A DNA stretch of 64,000 nucleotides. It comes from Actinotalea endophytica. Its GTDB lineage: Bacteria; Actinomycetota; Actinomycetes; Actinomycetales; Cellulomonadaceae. Position 1 is the first letter of the stretch. Each line of letters begins with the position of its first letter. The stretch lies in NCBI RefSeq assembly GCF_025717005.1, contig NZ_JAOVZU010000004.1, forward strand, positions 310,001 to 374,000. The letters run 5' to 3'. The position numbers were made by a program, and so were the translations under genes. Positions 8,480 through 15,587 of the stretch are shown in pieces. The notes below the pieces were generated by a model. It was not told the DNA's origin, ran no database searches, and saw only the letters and a list, made by a program, of their open reading frames with translations.

Positions 8480-10239
8480 CGGGCCATCTCCCTCGCCACG
8501 TACGCCGGGCGGACGTCGTCCTCGGACAGGATCGCGTCGAACAGCTGCCGCGTGTAGGGGTGCTGCGGGTCGGCGAACACCTCGCGGATGTCGCCGCGCT
8601 CGACGATCAGCCCCTCCTGCATGACCGCGACCCGGTCGCACAGGTCGGCGACCACACCGAAGTTGTGGGTCACCAGGATCACGCCCATCTGCAGGTCCTG
8701 CTGCAACGAACGCAGCAGCTCGAGGATGTCGGCCTGGACGGTGACGTCGAGGGCCGTCGTCGGCTCGTCGGCGATGAGCAGCTCGGGTTCGCACGAGATC
8801 GCACCCGCGATGAGCACGCGCTGGGCCATGCCACCGGAGACCTCGTGCGGGTAGGACCGCATCGTGCGCGCCGGATCGGGGATGCCGACCCTGGCGAGCA
8901 GCTCGCGCGCCCGCTCACGCGCCTGCGCCCGGGACATCCTGAGGTGCTGCCGCAGCGGCTCGACGAGCTGGTAGCCGATCGTGAACGACGGGTCGAGGTT
9001 GCTCATCGGTTCCTGCGGGATGTACGCGATCTTGTTGCCGCGCAGCGCCGCGAGCTCCTTGGCGGGCTTGCTCACGAGGTCCTCGCCGTGCCACAGCACG
9101 CGCCCGCCGGTGATGCCGCCACCCACCGGCAGCAGCCCCATGATCCCGAAGGCGGTCTGGGTCTTGCCCGAGCCGGACTCGCCGATCAGTCCGAGCACCT
9201 CACCCGCGCGGACGTCGAGATCGATGCCGTGCACGACCTCCTTGACCCCGCCGGGCACGCCGTAGGCGATCCGCAGGCCGTGGACCTCGAGCAGCGGCAC
9301 GTCCTCGACCGAGGACTGCGTGGCGCCGGGGGTGCCGGCGTGGCCGGGGGCCTTGGGCTGGGTGGCACCGGTGTTCTCCAGCGCGTCCCGCAGGGCGTTC
9401 GCGATCAGGGTCAGCGCGAGACAGGTGAGGGCGATGAGCAGTCCCGGCCAGAGCACGAGCATCGGCTGCTGGTAGATCTTGGTGAAGCCGTTGTTGAGCG
9501 CCTTGCCCCAGGACGGGATCTCCGGGTCACCCATGCCGATGAACTCCAGACCGGCCTGGACGGCGATCGCGACGGATGCGATCGAGGCGACCTGGATGAT
9601 GATCGGCGCCCGCACCACCCGCAGCACGTGCCGGAAGATGATCCGCACGTCCGACAGGCCCGAGACGCGCGCGGCGTCGACGTAGAGCTCGTTGCGCACG
9701 CCCTGCACGGCGGCCCGGACCAGGCGGAACACGGACGCCGACAGGATGACGCCGAAGATCCCCATGGCCCACCAGGCCGAGGGCCCGACCACCGAGCGCG
9801 CGGCGAGCAGCACGATCATGGCCGGCAGCGCGAGCAGGATGTTCGCCGCCCACGAGCCGAGCGAGTCGAACCACCGGCCGAAGTAGCCGGCGATCAGACC
9901 GGAGACGGCACCGAGGCCGACCGCGACGACGACGGCGAGGGCGGCGCTCGCGAGGGAGAACCGGCCGCCGTAGAGCAGGAACGACAGGACGTCGCGCCCG
10001 GCGCCGTCGGTGCCCAGCGGGTGCGTGCTGCTCGGCCCCTGGAGCGCGTCGGCCAGCACCTGGTCGTTCCACCCGTAGGGGGCGATCACGCCGGCGAAGA
10101 CCGCGGCGAGGACGACGAGCAGCAGGAACCCGAGCGCACCGACCCCGAGCGGGTCCTTGAGCAGGCGCCGGCCGAGCGACGGGACGGCGGTCTCCGGGTC
10201 GGCGGCCGGAGCGGACTGAGTGGTCAGTGCCTCGCTCAT
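8476..10239 (-). CDS. fused ABC permease-ATPase (DppC-DppD fusion)
   Basis: One 587-residue polypeptide joins two subunits. Residues ~1-290 are a DppC-type permease: a hydrophobic first segment GVGALGFLLLVVLAAVFAG, the extracellular HPLGTDGAGRD motif, and the EAA-like loop ARVSGLSDVRI. Residues ~325-587 are a DppD-type ATPase with Walker A GESGSGKTQ, signature VSGGMAQR and Walker B LLIADEP. A Pro/Ala/Gly-rich linker with APGHAGTPGA separates them. Such fusions are known among actinobacterial peptide/oligosaccharide importers. The gene overlaps both dppB and dppF by 4 bp, so the four importer proteins are likely made in fixed ratio. Confidence 0.93.
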   Translation of the reverse strand: MSEALTTQSAPAADPETAVPSLGRRLLKDPLGVGALGFLLLVVLAAVFAGVIAPYGWNDQVLADALQGPSSTHPLGTDGAGRDVLSFLLYGGRFSLASAALAVVVAVGLGAVSGLIAGYFGRWFDSLGSWAANILLALPAMIVLLAARSVVGPSAWWAMGIFGVILSASVFRLVRAAVQGVRNELYVDAARVSGLSDVRIIFRHVLRVVRAPIIIQVASIASVAIAVQAGLEFIGMGDPEIPSWGKALNNGFTKIYQQPMLVLWPGLLIALTCLALTLIANALRDALENTGATQPKAPGHAGTPGATQSSVEDVPLLEVHGLRIAYGVPGGVKEVVHGIDLDVRAGEVLGLIGESGSGKTQTAFGIMGLLPVGGGITGGRVLWHGEDLVSKPAKELAALRGNKIAYIPQEPMSNLDPSFTIGYQLVEPLRQHLRMSRAQARERARELLARVGIPDPARTMRSYPHEVSGGMAQRVLIAGAISCEPELLIADEPTTALDVTVQADILELLRSLQQDLQMGVILVTHNFGVVADLCDRVAVMQEGLIVERGDIREVFADPQHPYTRQLFDAILSEDDVRPAYVAREMAR

Positions 10240-11177
10240 GAGATGCGCACCTTCGGGTTGAACCAGCCCTGGAGGATGTCGATCACCAGGTTGACGACGA
10301 GGACGATGACGGCGATCGCGACGACGAGGCCCATCACGACGGGGATGTCGCCCTGCGAGGTGGACGAGATCGCCAGGGAGCCGGCGCCCGGGATCGCGAA
10401 GAGCTGCTCGATGATCACCGCGCCGCCGAGCAGGCCGACGAACAGCAGGGCCAGCACCGACAGGGCGGGCCCGGCCGCGTTGCGCAGCGCGTGCAGCAGG
10501 ACGACCCGCCACTCGGGCAGCCCGCGGCTGCGCAGCGTGCGCACGTAGTCCTGCCGGAGCGCGTCGATGAGCGATCCGCGCACCTGCTGGGCGACGCCCG
10601 CGACGGTGGTCACGACCAGGGCGAGCACGGGCAGGGTGATCGACATCAGCCAGCCGCTGATCGAGTCCTGCGGGCGGGTGTACCCGGTGGGCTCGAACCA
10701 CTTGAGCTGGATGGCGAGCACGATCACCAGGACGAGAGCCACGAGGTAGTTCGGGATCGCCGCGCCGACGATCGAGCCGACCTGCAGGCCGCGGTCGATC
10801 CAGCCCCGGTGGACCGCCGCGATGACGCCGACGATCACGGCGACCAGAGCGGCGAAGAACGTGGACAGGAAGACGAGGGAGAGCGTGACCCCGAGCCGCT
10901 GACCGACGAGCTCGGTGACCGGGACGCTGGAGAACCACGAGGTGCCCAGGTCGCCGTGGAGCGCTCCGCTCACCCAGTCCACGTACCGCGTGAGCAGCGG
11001 CTGGTCGAGACCGAGCTGCGCGGCGCGGGCGGCGACCGCCTCCTCCGAGGCGTTCTGCCCGAGCAGGTTGCGCGCGATGTCCGTGCCCGTCATGAACATG
11101 AGCAGGTAGGCGAGGGTCGAGATGACCGCGAGCATGGCGATGCCCGAGAGCAGACGTCGAACTAGGAAGCTGAGCAC
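10236..11177 (-). CDS. Dpp/Opp-type ABC transporter permease (DppB-like)
   Basis: A 313-residue inner-membrane subunit with about six transmembrane segments. It begins LSFLVRRLLSGIAMLAVIST, the usual DppB first helix. The cytoplasmic coupling loop YVRTLRSRGLPEWRV matches the family EAA motif. The start is GTG at 11177, preceded by GAAGGAG and a short spacer. It lies downstream of the binding-protein gene across a 67-nt gap containing a stable hairpin, and overlaps the permease-ATPase fusion by 4 bp. Confidence 0.93.
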   Translation of the reverse strand: MLSFLVRRLLSGIAMLAVISTLAYLLMFMTGTDIARNLLGQNASEEAVAARAAQLGLDQPLLTRYVDWVSGALHGDLGTSWFSSVPVTELVGQRLGVTLSLVFLSTFFAALVAVIVGVIAAVHRGWIDRGLQVGSIVGAAIPNYLVALVLVIVLAIQLKWFEPTGYTRPQDSISGWLMSITLPVLALVVTTVAGVAQQVRGSLIDALRQDYVRTLRSRGLPEWRVVLLHALRNAAGPALSVLALLFVGLLGGAVIIEQLFAIPGAGSLAISSTSQGDIPVVMGLVVAIAVIVLVVNLVIDILQGWFNPKVRIS

Positions 11178-11201
11178 GGGACTCCTTCGTCGTCCGGCCC
11201 G

Positions 11202-11235
11202 GGCCGGGGGCGGTGAGTGGCCACCACCCCCGGCC
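11202..11235 (-). terminator. intra-operon hairpin between dppA and dppB
   Basis: Perfect 9-bp arms GGCCGGGGG (11202-11210) and CCCCCGGCC (11227-11235) enclose a 16-nt loop that can itself add a GGTG/CACC pair. It follows the binding-protein stop by about 10 nt and precedes dppB. No T-tract follows. The likely role is a partial terminator or 3'-end stabiliser giving excess binding protein over membrane subunits, as in other importer operons (inference). Confidence 0.55.
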
Positions 11236-11244
11236 GTGAGGGGG

Positions 11245-12783
11245 TCAGGAAGCCGGCTGGATCAGGTAGAGGTACGGCGACGCGTTGTCGGCGGCCGGGG
11301 TGACCACCACGCTCGAGTTGCCGACGTAGAAGTTGTCGATCCGGTAGAACGGCGCGAACCAGGCGTTCTCCACCACGTAGGTGTTGACCTCCTGGGCGGC
11401 CGCCGCAGCTTCCTCGTCGGTCCCGGTCTGCATGGTCTCGAACAGGGCGTCGAGCTCGGGCGACTGCGTCCCGAACATGTTGAACGTCGCGTTCGGCACG
11501 AGCGCGAGCTGGGCGAACTGCCAGTCGTTGGCCGAGGCGAGCTGCATCCAGCTGGAGGTGAACTTCCCGCCGAGCAGGTCGGTGATGAAGTTCGCGCCGG
11601 TGTCGGTGAGGGTCACCGTGATGCCGACGTCCGCGAGCTGGGTCTGGATCGCGCTGAGCAGGTCCTGGTTCAGCGCCGAGGAGTTCGGCATGTCCAGCGA
11701 GAACCCGTCGGCGTAGCCGGCCTCGGCGAGCAGGGACGTCGCCTTCTCCGGGTCGTAGCCGTAGTAGTCGTCCAGGTCCGCCTGGTACCCGGCGGTCGCC
11801 TCGCCGAACGGCTGGCTGGTCACGGTGCCGTGGCCCAGCTGGATCACGTCGAGGATCGTCTGCTTGTCGATCGCGTAGTTGATCGCCTGACGCACCCGCA
11901 CGTCACCGAGCGGCTTGTCGACGGTGCCGTCGCGGTCGTAGAACAGCAGGCCCATCCAGTCGAGCTGCGAGGTGTAGACGGTGTAGCCGGCCGCCTCGAC
12001 CTGGTCCATCGACGTGACGTCCATGAACGTCGCGGCGTCGACCTGGTTGCCCTGGATCGCGTTGAGCAGCGCGGTCTGGGTCTCGTAGTAGTTGATGGTC
12101 AGCGTGTCGTAGACCACGTACGAGTCGTCCCAGTAGTCCGGGTTCTTGTCGAACACGTAGGTCGAGCCGGTGACCGTCTTGTCGATGTTCAGGGTGTACG
12201 GGCCGGTGCCCACCGGGTTGGTCGCCACGTCCGGGTTGGCGAACGAGTCCGGTGCAGCCATGAAGCCGAACGACCCGGTCAGCCACGTCGTGAGCATCGG
12301 GTCGGGAGCGGAGAGGTGGTAGGCGACGTGCGTGTCGTCGACGGCCTCGACGGACTCGACGTACTGCGCGTTCGACAGGTCCGGGGTCGAGGACGCCTGG
12401 AAGTTCTCGACGTTCGCGACGACGGCGTCCGCGTTGAACGGCGACCCGTCGGTGAAGGTGATGCCGTCCTGCAGCGTCAGCGTCAGGGTGGTCCGCGCGT
12501 CGTCGTAGGTCCACTCGGTCGCGAGGCCCGGGACCAGGTTGCCGTCGCCGTCCTGACGGATCAGCGTGTCGAACACGGCGTTGAAGTACTGGACGTAGTG
12601 GGCGATCGAGTAGCCGTTGACGTCGAACCCGGTCGGGTACGACAGCTCGCCGATGACCAGGCTCGCGTGGTCGGACGCCGCCGTGCTGGTGTCCTCGCTC
12701 GACGTGGTGCCTCCGCCACCGCCACAGGCCGCCAGGCCCAGCGTGAGTGCGGCCGCTCCGACCGCTGCGACGATCCTGCGCAT
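11245..12783 (-). CDS. Dpp/Opp-family solute-binding lipoprotein (SBP family 5)
   Basis: A 512-residue extracytoplasmic binding protein and first gene of the importer-glycosidase operon. A lipoprotein signal peptide ends in LAAC with the lipidated Cys at 20, followed by a flexible Gly/Ser/Thr linker. The family 5 fold shows in QYFNAVFDTLI, DGITFTDGSPFNADAV, NPVGTGPYTL and VRQAINYAIDK. In this context the ligand is probably a beta-linked oligosaccharide and not a peptide, but that is inference. The ATG (12783) has a GGAGAG ribosome site. Two or three LacI-type operator repeats lie 25-60 nt upstream. Confidence 0.93.
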   Translation of the reverse strand: MRRIVAAVGAAALTLGLAACGGGGGTTSSEDTSTAASDHASLVIGELSYPTGFDVNGYSIAHYVQYFNAVFDTLIRQDGDGNLVPGLATEWTYDDARTTLTLTLQDGITFTDGSPFNADAVVANVENFQASSTPDLSNAQYVESVEAVDDTHVAYHLSAPDPMLTTWLTGSFGFMAAPDSFANPDVATNPVGTGPYTLNIDKTVTGSTYVFDKNPDYWDDSYVVYDTLTINYYETQTALLNAIQGNQVDAATFMDVTSMDQVEAAGYTVYTSQLDWMGLLFYDRDGTVDKPLGDVRVRQAINYAIDKQTILDVIQLGHGTVTSQPFGEATAGYQADLDDYYGYDPEKATSLLAEAGYADGFSLDMPNSSALNQDLLSAIQTQLADVGITVTLTDTGANFITDLLGGKFTSSWMQLASANDWQFAQLALVPNATFNMFGTQSPELDALFETMQTGTDEEAAAAAQEVNTYVVENAWFAPFYRIDNFYVGNSSVVVTPAADNASPYLYLIQPAS

Positions 12784-12806
12784 GACTCTCCTTCGAGTTG
12801 AGGCTG

Positions 12807-12848
12807 CTGATGCGTCTACTGATACGTCTAACTGAGACGTGTAAGCAA
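12807..12848 (-). promoter_or_regulatory. promoter-operator of the dpp-glycosidase operon
   Basis: On the plus strand, two direct copies of CTGATRCGTCT lie 12 nt apart (12807-12817 and 12819-12829). The second forms an inverted repeat ACGTCT (12824-12829) with AGACGT (12835-12840). The same element, CTGATACGTCA, recurs at 13980-13990 in front of the LacI gene. On the minus strand a -35-like TTGCTT (12843-12848) is 18 nt from TATCAG, so a bound repressor would cover the promoter. The start site is inferred. Confidence 0.6.
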
Positions 12849-12979
12849 CATACGCCCGAGCCGTCCGGCGAAGCAAGGGGCCGAGACGCGATCGTTACGT
12901 CACGAGGCCGAGGACGGGCCTGCCACGCCACCGCACCGGGCGCACGGGCGCCCCGCCGCCAGGCGCGTGGACGCCACCG

Positions 12980-13963
12980 TCAGGCGGACTCGCGGACCAC
13001 CAGCGTGAGCGTGTCCTCGCCGTTCGACACCGGCTCGGGTCCGTTGCCGAGCAGGAACTGCACGTACGCGGCGATCCGGGCGGCGAGGAGCTCGACGTTC
13101 TGGTCGATCGTGGTCAGCGGCGGGCTGGCGAGCGCGCCGAGCGGGACGTTGTCCACGCCGATCACCGCGAAGTCGTCCGGTGCGCTCAGGCCGAGCCGGT
13201 GCATGCCGGCGAGCAGCGCGAAGGCGACGTCGTCGTTGTAGGCGCAGATCGCGGTGATCGGCTCGGACCCGTCCTGCCAGGCGCGCACCGCTGCGGCGCC
13301 GGCGTCGGCGGACAGCTCGACGGGGACCACGACGGGCTGGGCCAGTCCGAGGTCCAGGCACGCCTCGCGGACACCCTCGAGCCGCAGCCTCAGGAACTCC
13401 GACACCCGGTCGTCCTGCGGGGCTGCGTAGCCGAGCACGCGGTGCCCCCGCGCAGCGAGGTGCTCCACCTGCAGCTGCCCGATGGTGTCCTGCGGCACGG
13501 TGAGCGCCCCGACGTCCGACGTGGGCGCCAGCACCGAGCTGGAGATCGGGATGCCGGACCGGCGGATCTCGTCGTGCTCCGCCTCGGTCAGCGCGGCGAC
13601 GTCGATGACGGCGATCGGCCGGAGCTGGCGGACCGCGTTGAGGGCCTGGCCGGGTTCCCGGATCCGGCGGGTGACCAGGGTCAGCCCGATGGCCTCGAGG
13701 TCGTCCGTGAGCTGCTCGATGATGTGCGCCACCGTGTGTCCGAACGGGATGTTCGGCAGCACCAGGAGCACGGCGTCCGACGTGCCCAGCCGCAACGCCC
13801 GCGCGGCCGCCGACGGTGCGTAGCCGAGCGCGGCGGCGGCGTCGAGCACGCGCCGGCGGGTCGGCTCGGAGATGCGTTGGTTGGGGTTGGCGTTGATCAC
13901 GTAGCTGACGGTGGCCTGGGAGACCCCGGCAGCCCGCGCGACGTCCTTCGCCGTGACGACCAT
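12980..13963 (-). CDS. LacI-family transcriptional regulator of the oligosaccharide operon
   Basis: A 327-residue repressor. Residues 4-25 form the LacI helix-turn-helix (TAKDVARAAGVSQATVSYVI), followed by the hinge helix with RRRVLDAAAALGYAPSAAARAL. The periplasmic-binding-like core ends with the usual VIGVDNVPLGALASPPLTTIDQ stretch. It lies just upstream of, and in the same orientation as, the importer-glycosidase genes. The shared CTGATACGTC element upstream of both genes makes it the probable autoregulated repressor of that operon. The inducer is likely an imported oligosaccharide or its hydrolysis product. Confidence 0.93.
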   Translation of the reverse strand: MVVTAKDVARAAGVSQATVSYVINANPNQRISEPTRRRVLDAAAALGYAPSAAARALRLGTSDAVLLVLPNIPFGHTVAHIIEQLTDDLEAIGLTLVTRRIREPGQALNAVRQLRPIAVIDVAALTEAEHDEIRRSGIPISSSVLAPTSDVGALTVPQDTIGQLQVEHLAARGHRVLGYAAPQDDRVSEFLRLRLEGVREACLDLGLAQPVVVPVELSADAGAAAVRAWQDGSEPITAICAYNDDVAFALLAGMHRLGLSAPDDFAVIGVDNVPLGALASPPLTTIDQNVELLAARIAAYVQFLLGNGPEPVSNGEDTLTLVVRESA

Positions 13964-13979
13964 GTGCCACCCCCGGTTG

Positions 13980-13990
13980 CTGATACGTCA
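13980..13990 (-). promoter_or_regulatory. LacI operator in front of its own gene
   Basis: CTGATACGTCA, containing the half-palindrome TGA-N4-TCA, lies 17 nt upstream of the LacI start codon. It matches the two repeats in the dppA promoter at 10 of 11 or 9 of 11 positions. This supports autoregulation. Its function is inferred from position and repetition only. Confidence 0.5.
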
Positions 13991-14197
13991 CAGTACCCCG
14001 CTGGGCGAACGCGGGGCACCCCGCGGGCGGGCTCACGGACGGACGCGCTCCGTGCCGAACGCGACGCTCAAGGCTAGTCGGCCGACGGTCGGGCGGTGAA
14101 CAGCGACGAAGCCCCTCCCCGAAGGCGAACCTGGCCCCGCTCGGGCACCTCGTCGCTCAGGCCGACGCCGCCGCACACCCGCACGCCGGACCGCAGG
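13991..14197. other. spacer between LacI gene and PTS operon end
   Basis: About 200 nt upstream of the LacI gene and downstream of the antiterminator stop. Apart from the operator described, I see only GC-rich sequence with short self-complementary stretches. No convincing open frame and no T-rich terminator tail were seen. Confidence 0.3.
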
Positions 14198-15103
14198 TCA
14201 CACCGTGCGCCGCCCCGACGCCCGGAGCCGCGCGACGTGCAGCGTGAGGTAGAGCGTCTCCTCGTCGGTCGCCGGCCAGCCGAACCGGTCCTGCAGCAGC
14301 CGGGCGATGCCGACCGCCGCGGCATGCTCCAGGGGCTGTGCGCTGCGGACCGCCTCGACCACGCCCGGAGGCGTCGCGGCCAGCTCCGCGCCGGTCCGGC
14401 CGCGCATGAACAGGTAGCGCAGGTGGGAGACGAACCGCGCGACGTCGAGCGAGTCCTCGTCGACCTCGACGCCGAGCTCCGTGGCGAGCTGACCGAGGAT
14501 CTCGGCGAGCACCTCGGTCATTCGGATCGTCCCGCCGATGTCGGTCGAGCCGAACTGGGCGTTGACGAAGTGCAGGGCCATCGGGACGGCCTCGGCATCG
14601 GGCAGCCGCACGCCCAGCCGCTCGTGGATGAGGTCCAGCGCACGCCGGCTGAACTCGACCTCCGCGGGGTACAGGTGCTGCACCTCCCAGCGCAGCTGGT
14701 AGTCGATCGCCGGCTGACCGTCCCGGGCCCGACGGACCGCGTACACGACGTGGTCGGCGAGCGGCAGGAACACGTGGTCGCTGATGTGGTCGCCGAGGGC
14801 CTCCCGGGCCTCGCGGAGCACCTCCTGGGCGGCCTCGATCTCCACGAGCGAGAGATCGGACAGCAGGGCCGCGAGCCGCTCGGCGCTCCCCCGTTCCTGG
14901 AGCACGAAGACCTTGTCCACCAGCGTCGGGTCGACCGGCTCGCCCGGGCGCACGTGGAAGCCGATCCCCCGACCCAGCAGCACCTGCTCGGCCCCGGTCG
15001 GGTCCGCCGCGAGGACGACGCTGTTGTTGAAGACGCGCTTCACGACGAAGCGCAGGTCGCCGCCGACGTCCGGCGGGCTGAGGTCGCTCCGCGCCGCGCT
15101 CAT
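14198..15103 (-). CDS. BglG/LicT-family transcriptional antiterminator (PRD protein)
   Basis: A 301-residue RNA-binding regulator. The N-terminal CAT domain (from RFVVKRVFNNSVVLA, about residues 18-75) binds a RAT hairpin in nascent mRNA. Two PTS-regulation domains follow (about 80-190 and 195-295), with conserved His residues in LGDHISDHVF, MALHFVNAQFG and YLTLHVARL. Phosphorylation by HPr and the IIB domain normally controls dimerisation. It is the last gene of the PTS operon, with its ATG overlapping the IIA stop by one base. A RAT-like sequence in the operon leader (19223-19253) is its obvious target, giving substrate-induced read-through. Confidence 0.92.
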   Translation of the reverse strand: MSAARSDLSPPDVGGDLRFVVKRVFNNSVVLAADPTGAEQVLLGRGIGFHVRPGEPVDPTLVDKVFVLQERGSAERLAALLSDLSLVEIEAAQEVLREAREALGDHISDHVFLPLADHVVYAVRRARDGQPAIDYQLRWEVQHLYPAEVEFSRRALDLIHERLGVRLPDAEAVPMALHFVNAQFGSTDIGGTIRMTEVLAEILGQLATELGVEVDEDSLDVARFVSHLRYLFMRGRTGAELAATPPGVVEAVRSAQPLEHAAAVGIARLLQDRFGWPATDEETLYLTLHVARLRASGRRTV

Positions 15104-15573
15104 CACACCACCACCGTCACGAGGACGTCGCCGCTGGCCACCGCGTCCGCGGGCAGGACGACCACGTCCCGGGCGCTCTTCCAGCCGGTCACCACGACGA
15201 TGGTCGTCGTGTCGTACCCCGCCCCGGCGACCGCATCCATGTCCACGGTAGCCAGCAGGGTGCCGGCAGCAACCCGGTCCCCCTGCTCCACGCGCGGCAC
15301 GAAGTGCTCGCCCTCCAGCCGGACGGTGTCCAGTCCGATGTGCACCAGCACCTCGACGCCGGCGTCCGTCATGAGCCCGTAGGCGTGCGGCATCGCCACG
15401 ACGACGGTGCCGCTGACGGGTGCGACCACCGCGCCGTCGTCGGGGATGACGGCGATGCCCGGACCGAGCGCACCCGAGGAGAACGCGGGGTCGGCGACCG
15501 CCGACAGCGGCACGGCGCGCCCACTGACGGGTGCGACGAGGTCGATGGCGGTACTGCCCTGGGTGGTTGTCAC
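15103..15573 (-). CDS. PTS glucose-family EIIA protein
   Basis: A 156-residue free-standing IIA of the Glc/Crr type. The phosphorylated His is His78 in VEVLVHIGLDTVRL and the assisting His is His63 in MPHAYGL, the 15-residue spacing seen in Crr. It passes phosphate from HPr to the IIB domain of the IIBC protein, which lacks its own IIA. The start is GTG at 15573, seven bases after CAGGAG. It is 14 nt downstream of the flavin oxidoreductase gene and coupled to the antiterminator. Confidence 0.93.
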   Translation of the reverse strand: MTTTQGSTAIDLVAPVSGRAVPLSAVADPAFSSGALGPGIAVIPDDGAVVAPVSGTVVVAMPHAYGLMTDAGVEVLVHIGLDTVRLEGEHFVPRVEQGDRVAAGTLLATVDMDAVAGAGYDTTTIVVVTGWKSARDVVVLPADAVASGDVLVTVVV

Positions 15574-15587
15574 TGTCGTTCTCCTGG

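Noticed and set aside
13991-14197. Small gene between the LacI gene and the antiterminator
   Set aside because: Short open frames here have no ribosome site and no recognisable composition; the region holds the operator and the transcript end only.
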